This document shows, piece by piece, positions 21,408 through 30,943 of a DNA stretch of 64,000 nt; position 1 is the first letter of the stretch, and each line of letters starts with the position of its first letter. The DNA is from Pseudisothecium myosuroides (taxonomy: Eukaryota > Streptophyta > Bryopsida > Hypnales > Lembophyllaceae). The stretch spans positions 12,278,501-12,342,500 of the forward strand of contig OX637291.1 of the NCBI GenBank assembly GCA_951799445.1. Direction: 5' to 3'. Under the pieces are notes generated by a model. That model was not told the origin of the DNA, did no database searches, and saw only the letters and a program-made list of their open reading frames with translations. A program made the translations under genes and the position numbers.

Positions 21408-22090
21408 CTACTAAAAAATATCACGCCATCACTTAACTAGCTCCCCATTTTTGTTTATCACAAGCTAATTCCAACTCCATCATAAAAAATATCACGCCAT
21501 CACTTAACTAGCTCCCCATTTTTTTTTAGAACAAGTGAATCCTAACTCCATCATCAAAAATATCACTCCATCACTTAACTCCCTCCCCATTTTTTTTTAT
21601 CACAAGTGAATCCCAACTCCATCATAAGAAATATCACTCCATCACTTAACTCCCTCAGTCCCCAATTTTTTTATCACAAGCGAATCCCAACTCCATCATA
21701 AAAATATCACTCCATCACTTAACTCCCTCCCCATTTTTTTTATCACAAGTGAATCCCAACTCCATCATAAAAAATATCACTCCATCACTTAACTCCCTCC
21801 CCATTTTTTTATCACAAGTGAAACCCAACTCCATCATAAAAAATATCACGCCATCACTAAACTCCCTCCCCATTTTTTTTTATCACAAGTGAAAGCCAAC
21901 TCCATCATAAAAAATATCACTCCATCACTTAACTCCCTCCCCAATTTTTTTATCACAAGTAAATCCATACACAAATATAAAAAAATTCAATCCATGACTT
22001 AGTATTTGAATCCATTCCCTCCCCATTTTTTTTATCACACATGAATTCTAACTCAGAAAATAAAAAATGTCACTCCATCGTTTAATTTCT
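21408..22090 (+). repeat. 70-71-bp tandem repeat, about 9 copies
   Basis: Units contain ATATCAC(G/T)CCATCACTTAACT, CCCTCCCCATTTTTTTTATC and ACAAGTGAATCCCAACTCC. The word ATCAC(G/T)CCATC recurs at 21420, 21491, 21562, 21633, 21706, 21776, 21845 and 21916, then the array decays. Length changes come mainly from the T-run. Confidence 0.9.
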
Positions 22091-22895
22091 AAATGCCCAA
22101 GACCTTTTTTGAGTCTCTAGGAATTTGCTGTAAACTGAACAAAAAGCCCAGTTTTTGATATGTTGTATCAGTTCTTTTTGAATTGTGACCGTACAAATTC
22201 AAACTAGACATGTTAGAGATCACAAAGGAAAACAAAACACAACAATATCACTTATGGATTGAAAGATTACAATGTTGGATCATGAGGGTGCGAAAACTAA
22301 GAAAATTTTTCAATCTTTTCTTCACAAGTCGATTCTAAAAATTTGTTCATCCAAAATATAAGAGGTTTAAGTGTTACCATGCATAACGTAAGTCAATTTA
22401 TGGCTACTCTAGAATTTTTTTAAATGAATTTACAATGTGATTTTTGTCAAAAATCTAGAGTATTTGAGGCTCATTTCCAAGAGTTCAAAACAATACAGAA
22501 AGTGAAGATTACGATGGATACCCTTGCCCAAAACCTTCAATACAGAAATCATAGTCAATCATTTGCATAATGGCATTATTGATGCTGAAACTGGACTTTA
22601 GAACTAGTTTTACAGAAATAAAAACTATTAAAGAGAACCACTTCGTTAGGATTTCTTTAGTTTCAAAGTATTGTAGACATTGGAATGTGGTGCCTAGGGC
22701 ATTTAGGGGTAAATATTTGGTTTGACTGTCTCTCCAATTTTGTAATTTACATGCATGAAGTAGGATGTGCAAAAGTCTCATACTGCTCAAAAATATATTT
22801 CATCAATAAATGAGTACAACTTCTACAGATTCTTGATCCCATAATGTTCACCTACATTCTTCGACATTTTTCAATTGCACTCAAAAAAAAGGATC
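22091..22895. other. Noncoding stretch between the tandem array and the telobox cluster
   Basis: Nothing recognised; a 93-codon minus-strand frame at 22509-22790 has no family resemblance and ordinary AT-rich composition. Confidence 0.35.
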
Positions 22896-22901
22896 TTGGA
22901 C

Positions 22902-22990
22902 CCTAAACCCCAATCAGTGAACCCTAGATCCTAAGCCCTAATTAACCCTAAACCCTAAACCCTACAGAAGCCCTACCTGACCCTGAATCC
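22902..22990 (+). promoter_or_regulatory. Cluster of telomere-like CCCTAAA/telobox motifs
   Basis: ACCCTAAACCC, AACCCTAGATCC, AGCCCTAATT, AACCCTAAACCCTAAACCCTA and further CCCTA words occur in about 90 bp. This matches the plant telomere unit TTTAGGG in reverse, and teloboxes (AAACCCTA) are known promoter elements in plants. It lies about 700 bp upstream of the inferred 5'-UTR intron of the transposase gene, so a promoter role is possible; a relic of interstitial telomere sequence is the alternative. Confidence 0.5.
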
Positions 22991-23379
22991 TACGGAACCC
23001 CTACTAGAATCAAAATTAAACAACTGTAGCACCATCCTCTATTTTTGCGCATCATTATTTTCAGCGATATTTTCAACGTCACTACAAAGTAGCCTAGTAT
23101 TCCCCCAAAAGTAGTTCTAAGCGTCTCCAACTGTAAAATGATAAAAGAAAAAAGAGGAAAAAATACAAAATATATGATACGTCGAATGACTATGACTAAA
23201 GCCCACCCACGTACTATCCAGACCTAAAGAAGGACTGCATCCACTTTTCTGCGCAGAAATTCTCTTGCCTTTAATACCGAATGCGGCCACTTGTCAAGAA
23301 AGAAGATTCCTTCTAAATTCTGCCCGGAGACTTATGCCCAAAGCCATTTGAAATTCCCGCCCAGATTTTCCCGCCCAAG

Positions 23380-23640
23380 CGCGCTGCCTCCCTCCTCTCC
23401 TGCGAACTAGTCCACTGTCCATTTGCCTACTCGTCGTTTCGTGCTTGTGTTTCCGTCGTCCATAGTTGATGGTCATTTTGCTCTCGCGTTACGTCTAGTT
23501 CTTGTGTGGTGTCTCTTACTTGCGTTGTGTCTCTTACGTCGGTGGAGTGTCGTTCGTATGTTGCGGTTCTTTCATTTTGAGTGACAAGGTTCTGATAGTT
23601 TGAACGTCACGATTTCTCAGTTGCAGCGTAACGTACTCGG
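23380..23640 (+). promoter_or_regulatory. Probable 5'-UTR exon of the transposase gene
   Basis: A G+C-richer segment with repeated GTGTCTCTTAC(T/G) words ends at a strong donor, CTCGG|GTAAGT, at 23641. The matching acceptor GTTTGTGCAG lies at 24991, five bases before the transposase ATG. Confidence 0.45.
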
Positions 23641-24991
23641 GTAAGTACTATTGATGTGTTCAGTAAGCCGTTTGAATGATTTCTTCTCAGTCTTGATGTC
23701 TGACACTGGTGCATTAGTATAGTATTGTACGGGATTGAACCTGAATGCAATGATTGTCATCGTTGTGTGTCGTTCCTGTTCTACTGTCAATGGTGGTGTT
23801 GCTCTTCTTGAATGGCAATGGCTTTTGAAAACTGATTTGAGGAAGCTCCGATAAATGCGCCGTGTTTTATGGAAGTACAAAGTGCATGGAGGTGTTCACA
23901 GTTTCTCCTTAGTAGGACGCCGTCGACTTCAAGTCGGTTCGAGTTGAAGGCAGATATTATCGTACAAATTTCAGCCACTGGAGGGAAATCTGTTCAGGTC
24001 GAATTGACATGAAATGAAATGTCTTAAAATAATGAAGTTGATCAACTCGATCCGAGTTAAATCACATCAGAACACTCAATTGTGAATCTTACCTTTGTCC
24101 ATTCAAGTCGACTCAAGTTGAACTACTGTGAAACTGACAAGTAATACTTATGAGAGACAGTTAGGTTTTCAACTCGACTCGACTTGAAGTGATCAATCAT
24201 GAACATAATGTGGATGCATATTGACCGCCAATGGATGAGAGAAATACGGAAGTGTATTCTTCTTGTTCAACTCGATGCGAGTTGAACATACTTAGACCTC
24301 CGAGTAGGGTCTCCAATTACCATGTTCTGGATTCAAGTCGACTCGACATGAATTTTATGTACTAAATTAATGGGGATGGAATTAACCTAAGTAGCATACC
24401 ACAAATTTGTGTATCATGATGCTCAGTTGCCTCAGTTCAAGTCGATGCGAGTTGAATTATTAATTACTTTAGATGTCAGATACTCTAAAGTACGTCGGAA
24501 ATTTGAGTTCAGTGGACTACATGTCCAGTTCTGGTTGTCCAAATCATAAATCTTGATGTCATCTGTTCAGTTTAAGTCGATGCGAGTTGAAGTATTTCTG
24601 CTCAATTTTATCATTCATGTCTCGCAAATACCGAATTCATCAGACGATCCAAAAACCAATATCCGAAGACCCGAAACCATCATTTCACTTTGGATTCTAC
24701 GAGAATTATAATTAATTAAGAAAAGATACATAGGAAGTCGTTTCTCAGTCATTCATTATTTTATACTATGTATTGTTGTGGCCACATTATGGGGTAATAG
24801 TTATTTTGTTGATTCAGTCTCTTTACCTTGACTACGATCTTCAAAATTACTGGAGACTATTTGTGTTTGATGTCTGCGATCATTCAAGTCGAGTCGACTT
24901 GACTGATGTCCACAGTTGTGTACTTCAGTTGCAGCATGGTTCCTTCAATTTTTTGTGGAAGGGGATGTGGCAGTCGTGATTGTTTGTGCAG
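23641..24991 (+). other. 5'-UTR intron of the transposase gene, with nine 21-bp palindromes
   Basis: Donor GTAAGT, acceptor TTTGTGCAG. Nine dyads lie between 23928 and 24903, spaced 50 to 310 bases apart. This mirrors the dyad-filled 5'-UTR intron of the methylase-like gene on the other strand and suggests co-regulation of the two genes by one factor. Confidence 0.6.
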
Positions 24992-24996
24992 TCATC

Positions 24997-27827
24997 ATGG
25001 AGGCGATCCAAAATCCTTTCCATGAGCATTCTTCCGACGATGAGGAAATTGCAAATGTGCCTGGGGAGATTGTCAACATTCCTGACTGCGAAGGCGTACC
25101 CAGACGGTTGTGGATGACGAAGGTTGTCCTTCTGCGCAATGCTATTGGGTTGGACGTGGCTGAGGAAATCTGTCACAGCGTGAACTCGGACGTCGTCTTA
25201 GGTAGTGATGGACCTCTTGGAGATTCTCTTGTTGCGGTACAAATCTCGAAGTCACTGCACGTTCAAGACGTTCCGAAGGACTGGAAGTACTCTCTTTGAG
25301 CATGGCCTATTCAACAGGTGTACTTGAATGGGGCAAGCCTCCGCGATCACGAGGTTCGAGACGAGTATAATTGTCGGCAGGCAGGCCTCACGCATGGAAC
25401 CTCATCAGGTGCGAGACCGTATGTGAGCGCTGTGAGGAATCCTCCTCCTCCGACTTGTGTGAAAGCCAGTGATCTACTCACTCAGGAGTCTATCAATTCT
25501 GTTTCAAGCAAGCTGTGCTGCTCGGACAACTGTGTCCAACCTTTTTCAAGAGAGAAGATTCGAGCTTTCCGTGAACATATGTATCACAAGACAACGTTTG
25601 AATTTTGCTACCACATGAAGTTGGACGTGCATCAACAAGTTCATCGTGACAATCAAGGCAAGAGGGTGGTCACTCTCGAAGGGATTGATGTGTGTATGGC
25701 AGCATGGCGACATATTGCAGGTGTGTCGGAATCCACCTTCCACCGTTTTCAAGGATATGCTGCGAGAGGTGAACAAGCTCAATCGCATGGAAATTTGGGC
25801 ACGCATAAGATTTGGAAGCATACGTCGCAAGCCACAGTAACGTTGAAGTGCATGCTTGAGAAGTCGGCTGACCATATGCCTCATCACACACACTCTCTTC
25901 CTTCTGGAGAGAAAGTGGTGTCAAAGGTTCTACCTGCCACCTTCACATGGAAAGAGACTATTCCCGAGATCAACGCAGCAAATGCTGTGTTTGGGTTGAA
26001 AGAAGTCTTAAGTTCGAGTATCAGCAAGATCAGGAAATTGGACTTTCTAGAGTACTCTGTGAAGAAGCCAAGAGATAATTTTTCTCGTTGCGCCGAGTGT
26101 GACAGATATCAAGCACAGAGAAGGACCGCTCCGGTTGGATTACGACGAAAATGGGACCGTCTATTGGAAACACATAATGCATCAGCACGGGCTCATCGAG
26201 ATAATTATTATGCAAACCAGTATAGGTCCAGCGCCTACCCTCACGAATGCTTGACGATCATGCATGACAAAATGGATCATGCAAAAACGGCGTCTCTTGT
26301 GTTCTCCCACAAGAGCAAGCAACTTGACGGACTCACAAAATTGCCGGTATCAGTGACCGGAATGATTGCTCATGGACATGGTGACGTTCGTTATGCGCAT
26401 TACGGTCTTGATATCTTTCTACACAACTCAAACTACATGATAGGGTCATTAGCGAAGCTCTTACGAGACCTTGAACTCCCTCCAAAGTATTCTTCTCGGG
26501 AATTGTTTGTTGGATCGGGCTCTGCTCCTCTATTTGAAGCGGTTTTGAAAGGAGCTGAAATGTGCAAGTCATCACTTCGGCCGGAGCCCAAAGTCCCGAT
26601 TCCACCGAGTACCCTTCCTCCGGTTCTCAACATTCAAATGGACAATGCCACAGGAGACAACAAAAACCGGTTTGTATTTGCATTTTGGTCACTCTTGGTT
26701 GCAAAGAAGATCTTCCGGGAGGTTTATGTGAGTTTCATGTTGGTAGGGCACACGCATGACGATATTGATGCTTTGTTTGGGAGGTGGAGCATGCAATTGA
26801 AGAAGGAAAGCTTTCCTACCATCCCGTCTTTGATGAAGTCCTTCATGGATGTTGATTCTGTGCCTACAATTCCTCACTTGATTGAGGAGGTGCCAAATTT
26901 TAAAGCTTTCATAGAAGGCTCGCTTTTGGAAGGGGAAAAAGCGCTTATTGGTCATACGAAGGCGCAACAATTTAAATTTTATCTCAACCCGGCGGGTATT
27001 CCGATTATGAAGTACAAGAAGTACTGCACGGATAGTGATTGGCTCCCAGAAGAAGGGGGCATCAAGTTGTGGCAAGAAGACTCTGAAGGACGGAGTCTAT
27101 GGCCTCGTGGGGAACCTGTACCTATGGCCCCCCTTCCAATGCGGGGCGTGGATGACATTTCAAAGGGTATATCGGGGTTCATCAAATATTGGCAGGCGTT
27201 ATGCAATGAAGACGGGAGTGGAGAGTACAGAAGACGTTTCGAGCATTTGGTGTTTTATTGGCGGGCGGTGAAAGCGAATTTGATCGAGCCAATTGTACCA
27301 TTTGAGGCATTGAACGAAGGTTTCTGGCCTTCTACACGAATCAAAATGATAGAGGAGGATGAACTTGATGACGATGGCGAAGTTTGCGAGGAGTTTGCTG
27401 AGGATGATGCTTTTGTGGGGCAACGTCGAGATCGCTCGTTGCCAACTTTCCGTATCGTGCGTGATGTTTTCGAAGGATATTTTCTTGCAGTTCGACCCGC
27501 TGATGGTGATGAGAAGCCTATATGGATTGCCAGAGCTATGTTTGATCCTTTCAGTAACCCGAATCATCCGAATTGTATCCTGATCTAGTACTTTCGACCC
27601 ACGTCACGAGGGCAAAATGTTCAGGATTTTATAGCGGTTGGGACTCCGCCAAAGGATTGCGGTGGAAAGTGGATGAGACACAGGAGCCTGTATGGGAAGA
27701 CACGAATTCTCTCATCACGGCATGGAAGTCAAAGGTCAAGAAGGACACTATAGAGTGTGTCCTTAAAATCCCTTCTGCTCAAGTTGATGTCATCAACGGG
27801 AGTTTGTCTTCGTACAATTTCGATTGA
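24997..27827 (+). pseudogene. DUF7869-type transposase-like protein
   Basis: The start is the ATG at 24997, just after the acceptor. The frame is open to 27586 except for a TGA at 25297. A TAG at 27586 and a one-base frameshift near 27625 separate the C-terminal end (to 27827), giving about 940 codons. An N-terminal acidic region is followed by a Cys-rich segment (CSDNC, then CAECDRYQ). The core has conserved acidic motifs: HDKMDHAKT, QMDNATGDNKNRF and VGHTHDDIDALFGRWS. These are hallmarks of DUF7869 proteins, which are common in repeats of early-diverging plants and some animals; the spaced Asp residues fit an RNase H-like DDE nuclease. A W-rich tail follows (YSGWDSAKG, WEDTNSLITAW). It is the only transposase candidate in this CACTA element and lies about 1.7 kb from its right end. 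Confidence 0.75.
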
Positions 27828-27829
27828 GC

Positions 27830-28225
27830 ATGTAGCGGGTATTTTAGAGATGTTTTGTAGTATTTGAAACTAAGTTTTATAGTTTCAATTTTTTGGTTCT
27901 TCTACTGTAACGTTATTGCAGAACCATAGACGTATTCATATGGTTTTGTATTGCCTATTGTCGAGTAGATGGTGTGGTTTCAAATATTGTGATTGGATTT
28001 TTTTTATAGAATTGTATTCGGACTACTTCTATACTTAATTTGTATATAGTCACTTGCTCAGCAAGTGCACTTCTTTATAATATTTAATATATTTATGATT
28101 ACATTATAATACATATAATATATTGTGTACTTTGGCAGAATTTCAATATTTATTGATTTTCTCAAAAATTTGTTTTTGAAAATAGGATTAGGGTCTTAAA
28201 AATTTGTAGTGGGTAAGACCACTTT
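27830..28225 (+). other. 3' noncoding region after the transposase gene
   Basis: AT-rich sequence without a gene. A plausible transcription end lies here but no unique signal stands out. Confidence 0.35.
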
Positions 28226-28229
28226 TTAT

Positions 28230-28430
28230 TTTGTTGATGTGTGAAGCACTTGTCACAATTTTGGGGTAGGGGCCGGTTGGTTGTTGTAACTTTCCTGCCT
28301 GCAAAGCTCACTCAGCAGCACCAAGTCATGTCTATCTCATTGCCGCTCAAACGAATTCAATGGGAATCGAACCCGGACCGTCTGAATGAGATAAATAGCT
28401 TCTTTCAACCAACCGTTCAGCTCATGACCT
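28230..28430 (-). mobile_element. Possible tRNA-derived SINE fragment
   Basis: On the minus strand, GGGTTCGATTCCC at 28376-28364 matches an RNA polymerase III B box (GGTTCGANTCC), and GAGCTGAACGGTTGG about 50 bases upstream resembles an A box. The region cannot fold as a full tRNA. The tail is not A-rich in an obvious way, so the call is tentative. Confidence 0.35.
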
Positions 28431-28697
28431 GGTGTTTTGTGAGGATCATTCATTGCATTTATTTGGGAAACCATTGTGATCACCTGCCGCAATAATGTAT
28501 TGAACATGCTTGAATACATGAAACTGTCATTTTAATAGAAATTGCATCTACCAATTGTAAAATTCAAGTCCTCTTCATTTAAATTTGCTTCAAGCCGACT
28601 TCAATTTCTGGGGCATAGAAATCAACAATGTTATTATGGGAGGTCTTTTATCTCCCAAAATAATGAATATAGTGTTTTAACAACATAAATTAGAATT

Positions 28698-29065
28698 GTG
28701 GTTAAAAAGCAGAAATTCAGCCCTCATTTAGGCAGCGTAGAATAACTTTTTTCAAAAATATTTGAACTAAGTTAATGTGTAAAATCAAACTAACTTGCAT
28801 CTCCAAAAATCCGTTTGAGATTTTGATTTTCCAATCAAAAGTTATGGTCAAATTTTAGAGAGTGGTTGGAAGGGACATTTTTTTGGACAATTTCCAACCG
28901 CTCTCTAAAATTTGACCATAACTTTTGATTGGAAAATCAAAATCTCAAACGGATTTTTGGAGATGCAAGTTAGTTTGATTTTACACATTAACTTAGTTCA
29001 AATATTTTTGAAAAAAGTTATTCTATGCTGCCTAAATGAGAGCTGAAATTCTGCTTTTTAACCAC
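28698..29065. repeat. Large fold-back palindrome, arms of about 180 bp
   Basis: The arm 28698-28880 (GTGGTTAAAAAGCAG to TGGTTGGAAGGGACA) is followed almost at once by its reverse complement, 28884-29065. The right arm is part of the long inverted repeat matching 1672-2017, so three copies of this unit exist in the element. Related fold-backs occur at 51853-52204. Confidence 0.88.
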
Positions 29066-29229
29066 ACTTCCAACTTTTGACTTGACTAAACTACTAATCC
29101 TCACTTTACGGCATATCCCATATGGGTTGTCCTACCTCCTACCACTCCACTTGTATAAAGACCTTGTCTTCTCTTCCTTCTACTATCAAGGTAAGCCCCA
29201 TTCAAAGTATAATTGCTACATGCATTGAA
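28886..29229. repeat. Right arm of the 346-bp long inverted repeat
   Basis: Reverse complement of 1672-2017, including the TCCCATATGGGTTG and AGACCTTGTCTTC words. It lies about 260 bp inside the right CACTA terminus. Confidence 0.85.
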
Positions 29230-29487
29230 CTAAATGGGATAATAATTTTTGGCTTACTTCTAAAAAGTTATTTTCCGCCAACCTTGCCCTACTATTATAC
29301 TATGAGTGAAAATGATGTTTAGAGGATTGCCGAATCAATTGAGCAAATTTTTTTTTGGTCAAATCAACAAAATTATCTTGATTGATGTTTAGAGGACTGG
29401 GGAATCAACTGACCCAATTTTTTTTTGTTTGTAATCAACATAAATGCCTTGATCTTCTATTGATTAGGGCCCCTTTTTCTTGTAGTG

Positions 29488-29490
29488 TAA
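29488..29490. repeat. 3-bp target-site duplication (TAA), right copy
   Basis: TAA follows the CACTA right end directly and matches 1289-1291. Confidence 0.9.
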
Positions 29491-30943
29491 GAAAACTTGG
29501 TTTCTCAACGGCCTACAAAAAGACTATGCAAAGTATATCCTTATGCTACCTACAGATACTTTAGAAAACGCTTCAGCATCTGCAAGGAAATTAGAATTAG
29601 GGTTTCATAAGAAAGGAAAAGAAGATTCCGACACCGATTCAGATGAATCCAGTAGTGACTCAGATAATGAAGAGGTAAAAAGAAAGAAGAAAAACAAAAA
29701 TAAGAAGTTCAAAGAAAAAGACGTTTTGAAGGAGCTACAAGAAGAGATGGCTCAGATATCGGCAAACCAACGGAAATTTCGTAATGGAGTAATTTGTAAA
29801 ATTTGTCGCAATGAAGGACATTTGCCTACAGAATGTCAAACGAAGTATTGCACAATTTGTAATACAAATACACATCGCACCAATGAGTGCACTTACAATC
29901 GACGATACCAAGAGGAAAAACCAGCTGTCAATCAAATCCAACCCCAATGGAACAATATGAGAAAGACAGAGAACGGAAGGGAACCTAGGAATCGAGATCA
30001 AGGATAAGGGCCACCTAGAAGCAATTATTATGAATCACGAAACTATAGGCAAGAAAGATACCCATATCGGGGAGGATATGGAGGAAGAGGTAATCCATAC
30101 AATGGGGGTAGAAACGACTATAACAGACAAGCAAATCAATCTGAGGATCGATATAGACCCAGATTTGAAGATAGGAGATTTAGAGATGAGTCAAGACGTA
30201 CCTATTCAGGTATGGAACAAAGGGAAGGTCATCCCGACAAATGTTATTATTGCCATAAGAAAGGGCATATGAAGAGAGAATGTTTTCTCTGGAAACGACA
30301 CCAAGAAGAGGTTAGAGGAATACCGAGGGCCAAAAAACCAACAATTGCCTCCAATATGGTAGCTCCAGATGTCTATATAATGACAAGGGCACAAAAACAA
30401 CAAAATGAAGAAGGATCTTCAAGTAGCAATAGCGAAAATAGTGACAGTGAAAATGAGGTTGAGAAAGGACAGCCAGAAGTAGTGGAGTTTGGAGAACTCC
30501 GGGAACGAGCATCTAAAGAATGGAAGGACGAACGAAGGGTATACCAACAAGTGACCCAAGATGTCCGAAGATTACAAGAGGAGTTAGAAGAAACACCTCA
30601 GGAAGAACAACTTGTGTCTTTAGAACATGAGGAAAGGCCAACAACTGAGGAAGAAGAACCAAAAAAGACTAGAAAGCAAAAGTCAGTCTCGGACCATAGT
30701 CAGAGCAAATCTTATGGGGATAAGGAAATAAAGCAAGCTAAAATTGTACATGAAGTACTAAAGCAAACTAAAGCCAACATCACCGTTGGACAACTTTTAG
30801 AGTTAGCTCCATATTGTAAACAACAAGTATTGGGGGCTTTTCTATCAACAAATTGGACACCAGAAAGACCAACAGAGGTATGCCACATCAAAACACCAGA
30901 TTTTGATATAGAGATGCCAGTAATAACAGCTCGCATCAAACAT
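29491..30943 (+). pseudogene. gag: Ty3 gag, 3' part with three CCHC zinc knuckles
   Basis: This continues the gag frame broken at 1291. The first part completes the capsid-type domain, then an Asp/Ser-rich and Lys-rich linker leads to two adjacent CCHC knuckles at 29794-29890 (CKICRNEGHLPTEC, then CTICNTNTHRTNEC). After a Tyr/Arg/Gly-rich stretch comes a third knuckle at 30242-30283 (CYYCHKKGHMKREC). CCHC knuckles bind the packaged RNA. A TAA at 30005 and a TAA at 30944 are in-frame stops; between and beyond them the same frame is open, so gag and pol formed one polyprotein. Confidence 0.85.

Larger units (their letters stand above)
5320..24903. repeat. Dispersed 21-bp dyad repeat family (27 copies, intron-restricted)
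   Basis: The consensus is TTCAASTCG, three free bases, CGASTTGAA. Starts: 5320; 6323, 6381, 6429, 6477, 6587; 8035, 8102; 9603, 9687, 9717, 9866, 9982, 10039, 10125, 10282, 10359, 10436; 23928, 24041, 24102, 24168, 24266, 24332, 24436, 24571, 24883. Twenty-six lie in introns of two genes and one just after the stop codon of the methylase-like gene. The S position often differs between the two halves of a copy (for example CTC with GAC at 6381, 6429, 6477), so the half-sites vary independently. That favours a protein-bound DNA dyad over a base-paired RNA hairpin. I saw no copies in the FCP1-like gene, the Ty3 element or the right third of the window. Confidence 0.85.
1292..29487 (+). mobile_element. 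Giant (28.2 kb) CACTA-type DNA transposon carrying cargo genes
   Basis: The element begins CACTACAAGAAAAA at 1292 and ends TTTTTCTTGTAGTG at 29487, perfect inverted termini of 14 bp flanked by TAA/TAA. It contains a DUF7869-type transposase gene on the right (plus strand), and a ParB/DNA-methylase-like gene and an FCP1-like gene on the left (minus strand). A 346-bp inverted repeat lies near both ends (1672-2017 and 28886-29229). The 10.5-23 kb interior is noncoding repeat. At 28.2 kb it is well above the size I expect of an autonomous plant CACTA element. The transposase and methylase-like genes have nonsense and frameshift mutations, so this copy was probably mobilised in trans or has decayed since insertion. 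Confidence 0.9.

Noticed and set aside
5320..24903. CRISPR-like array or RNA hairpin family
   Set aside because: Spacings are irregular, the context is eukaryotic introns, and the two halves of many copies do not co-vary, so neither CRISPR repeats nor conserved RNA stems fit.
28337..28519. Functional tRNA gene on the minus strand
   Set aside because: Only B-box and weak A-box similarity are present; the arms do not fold into a cloverleaf with an acceptor stem.
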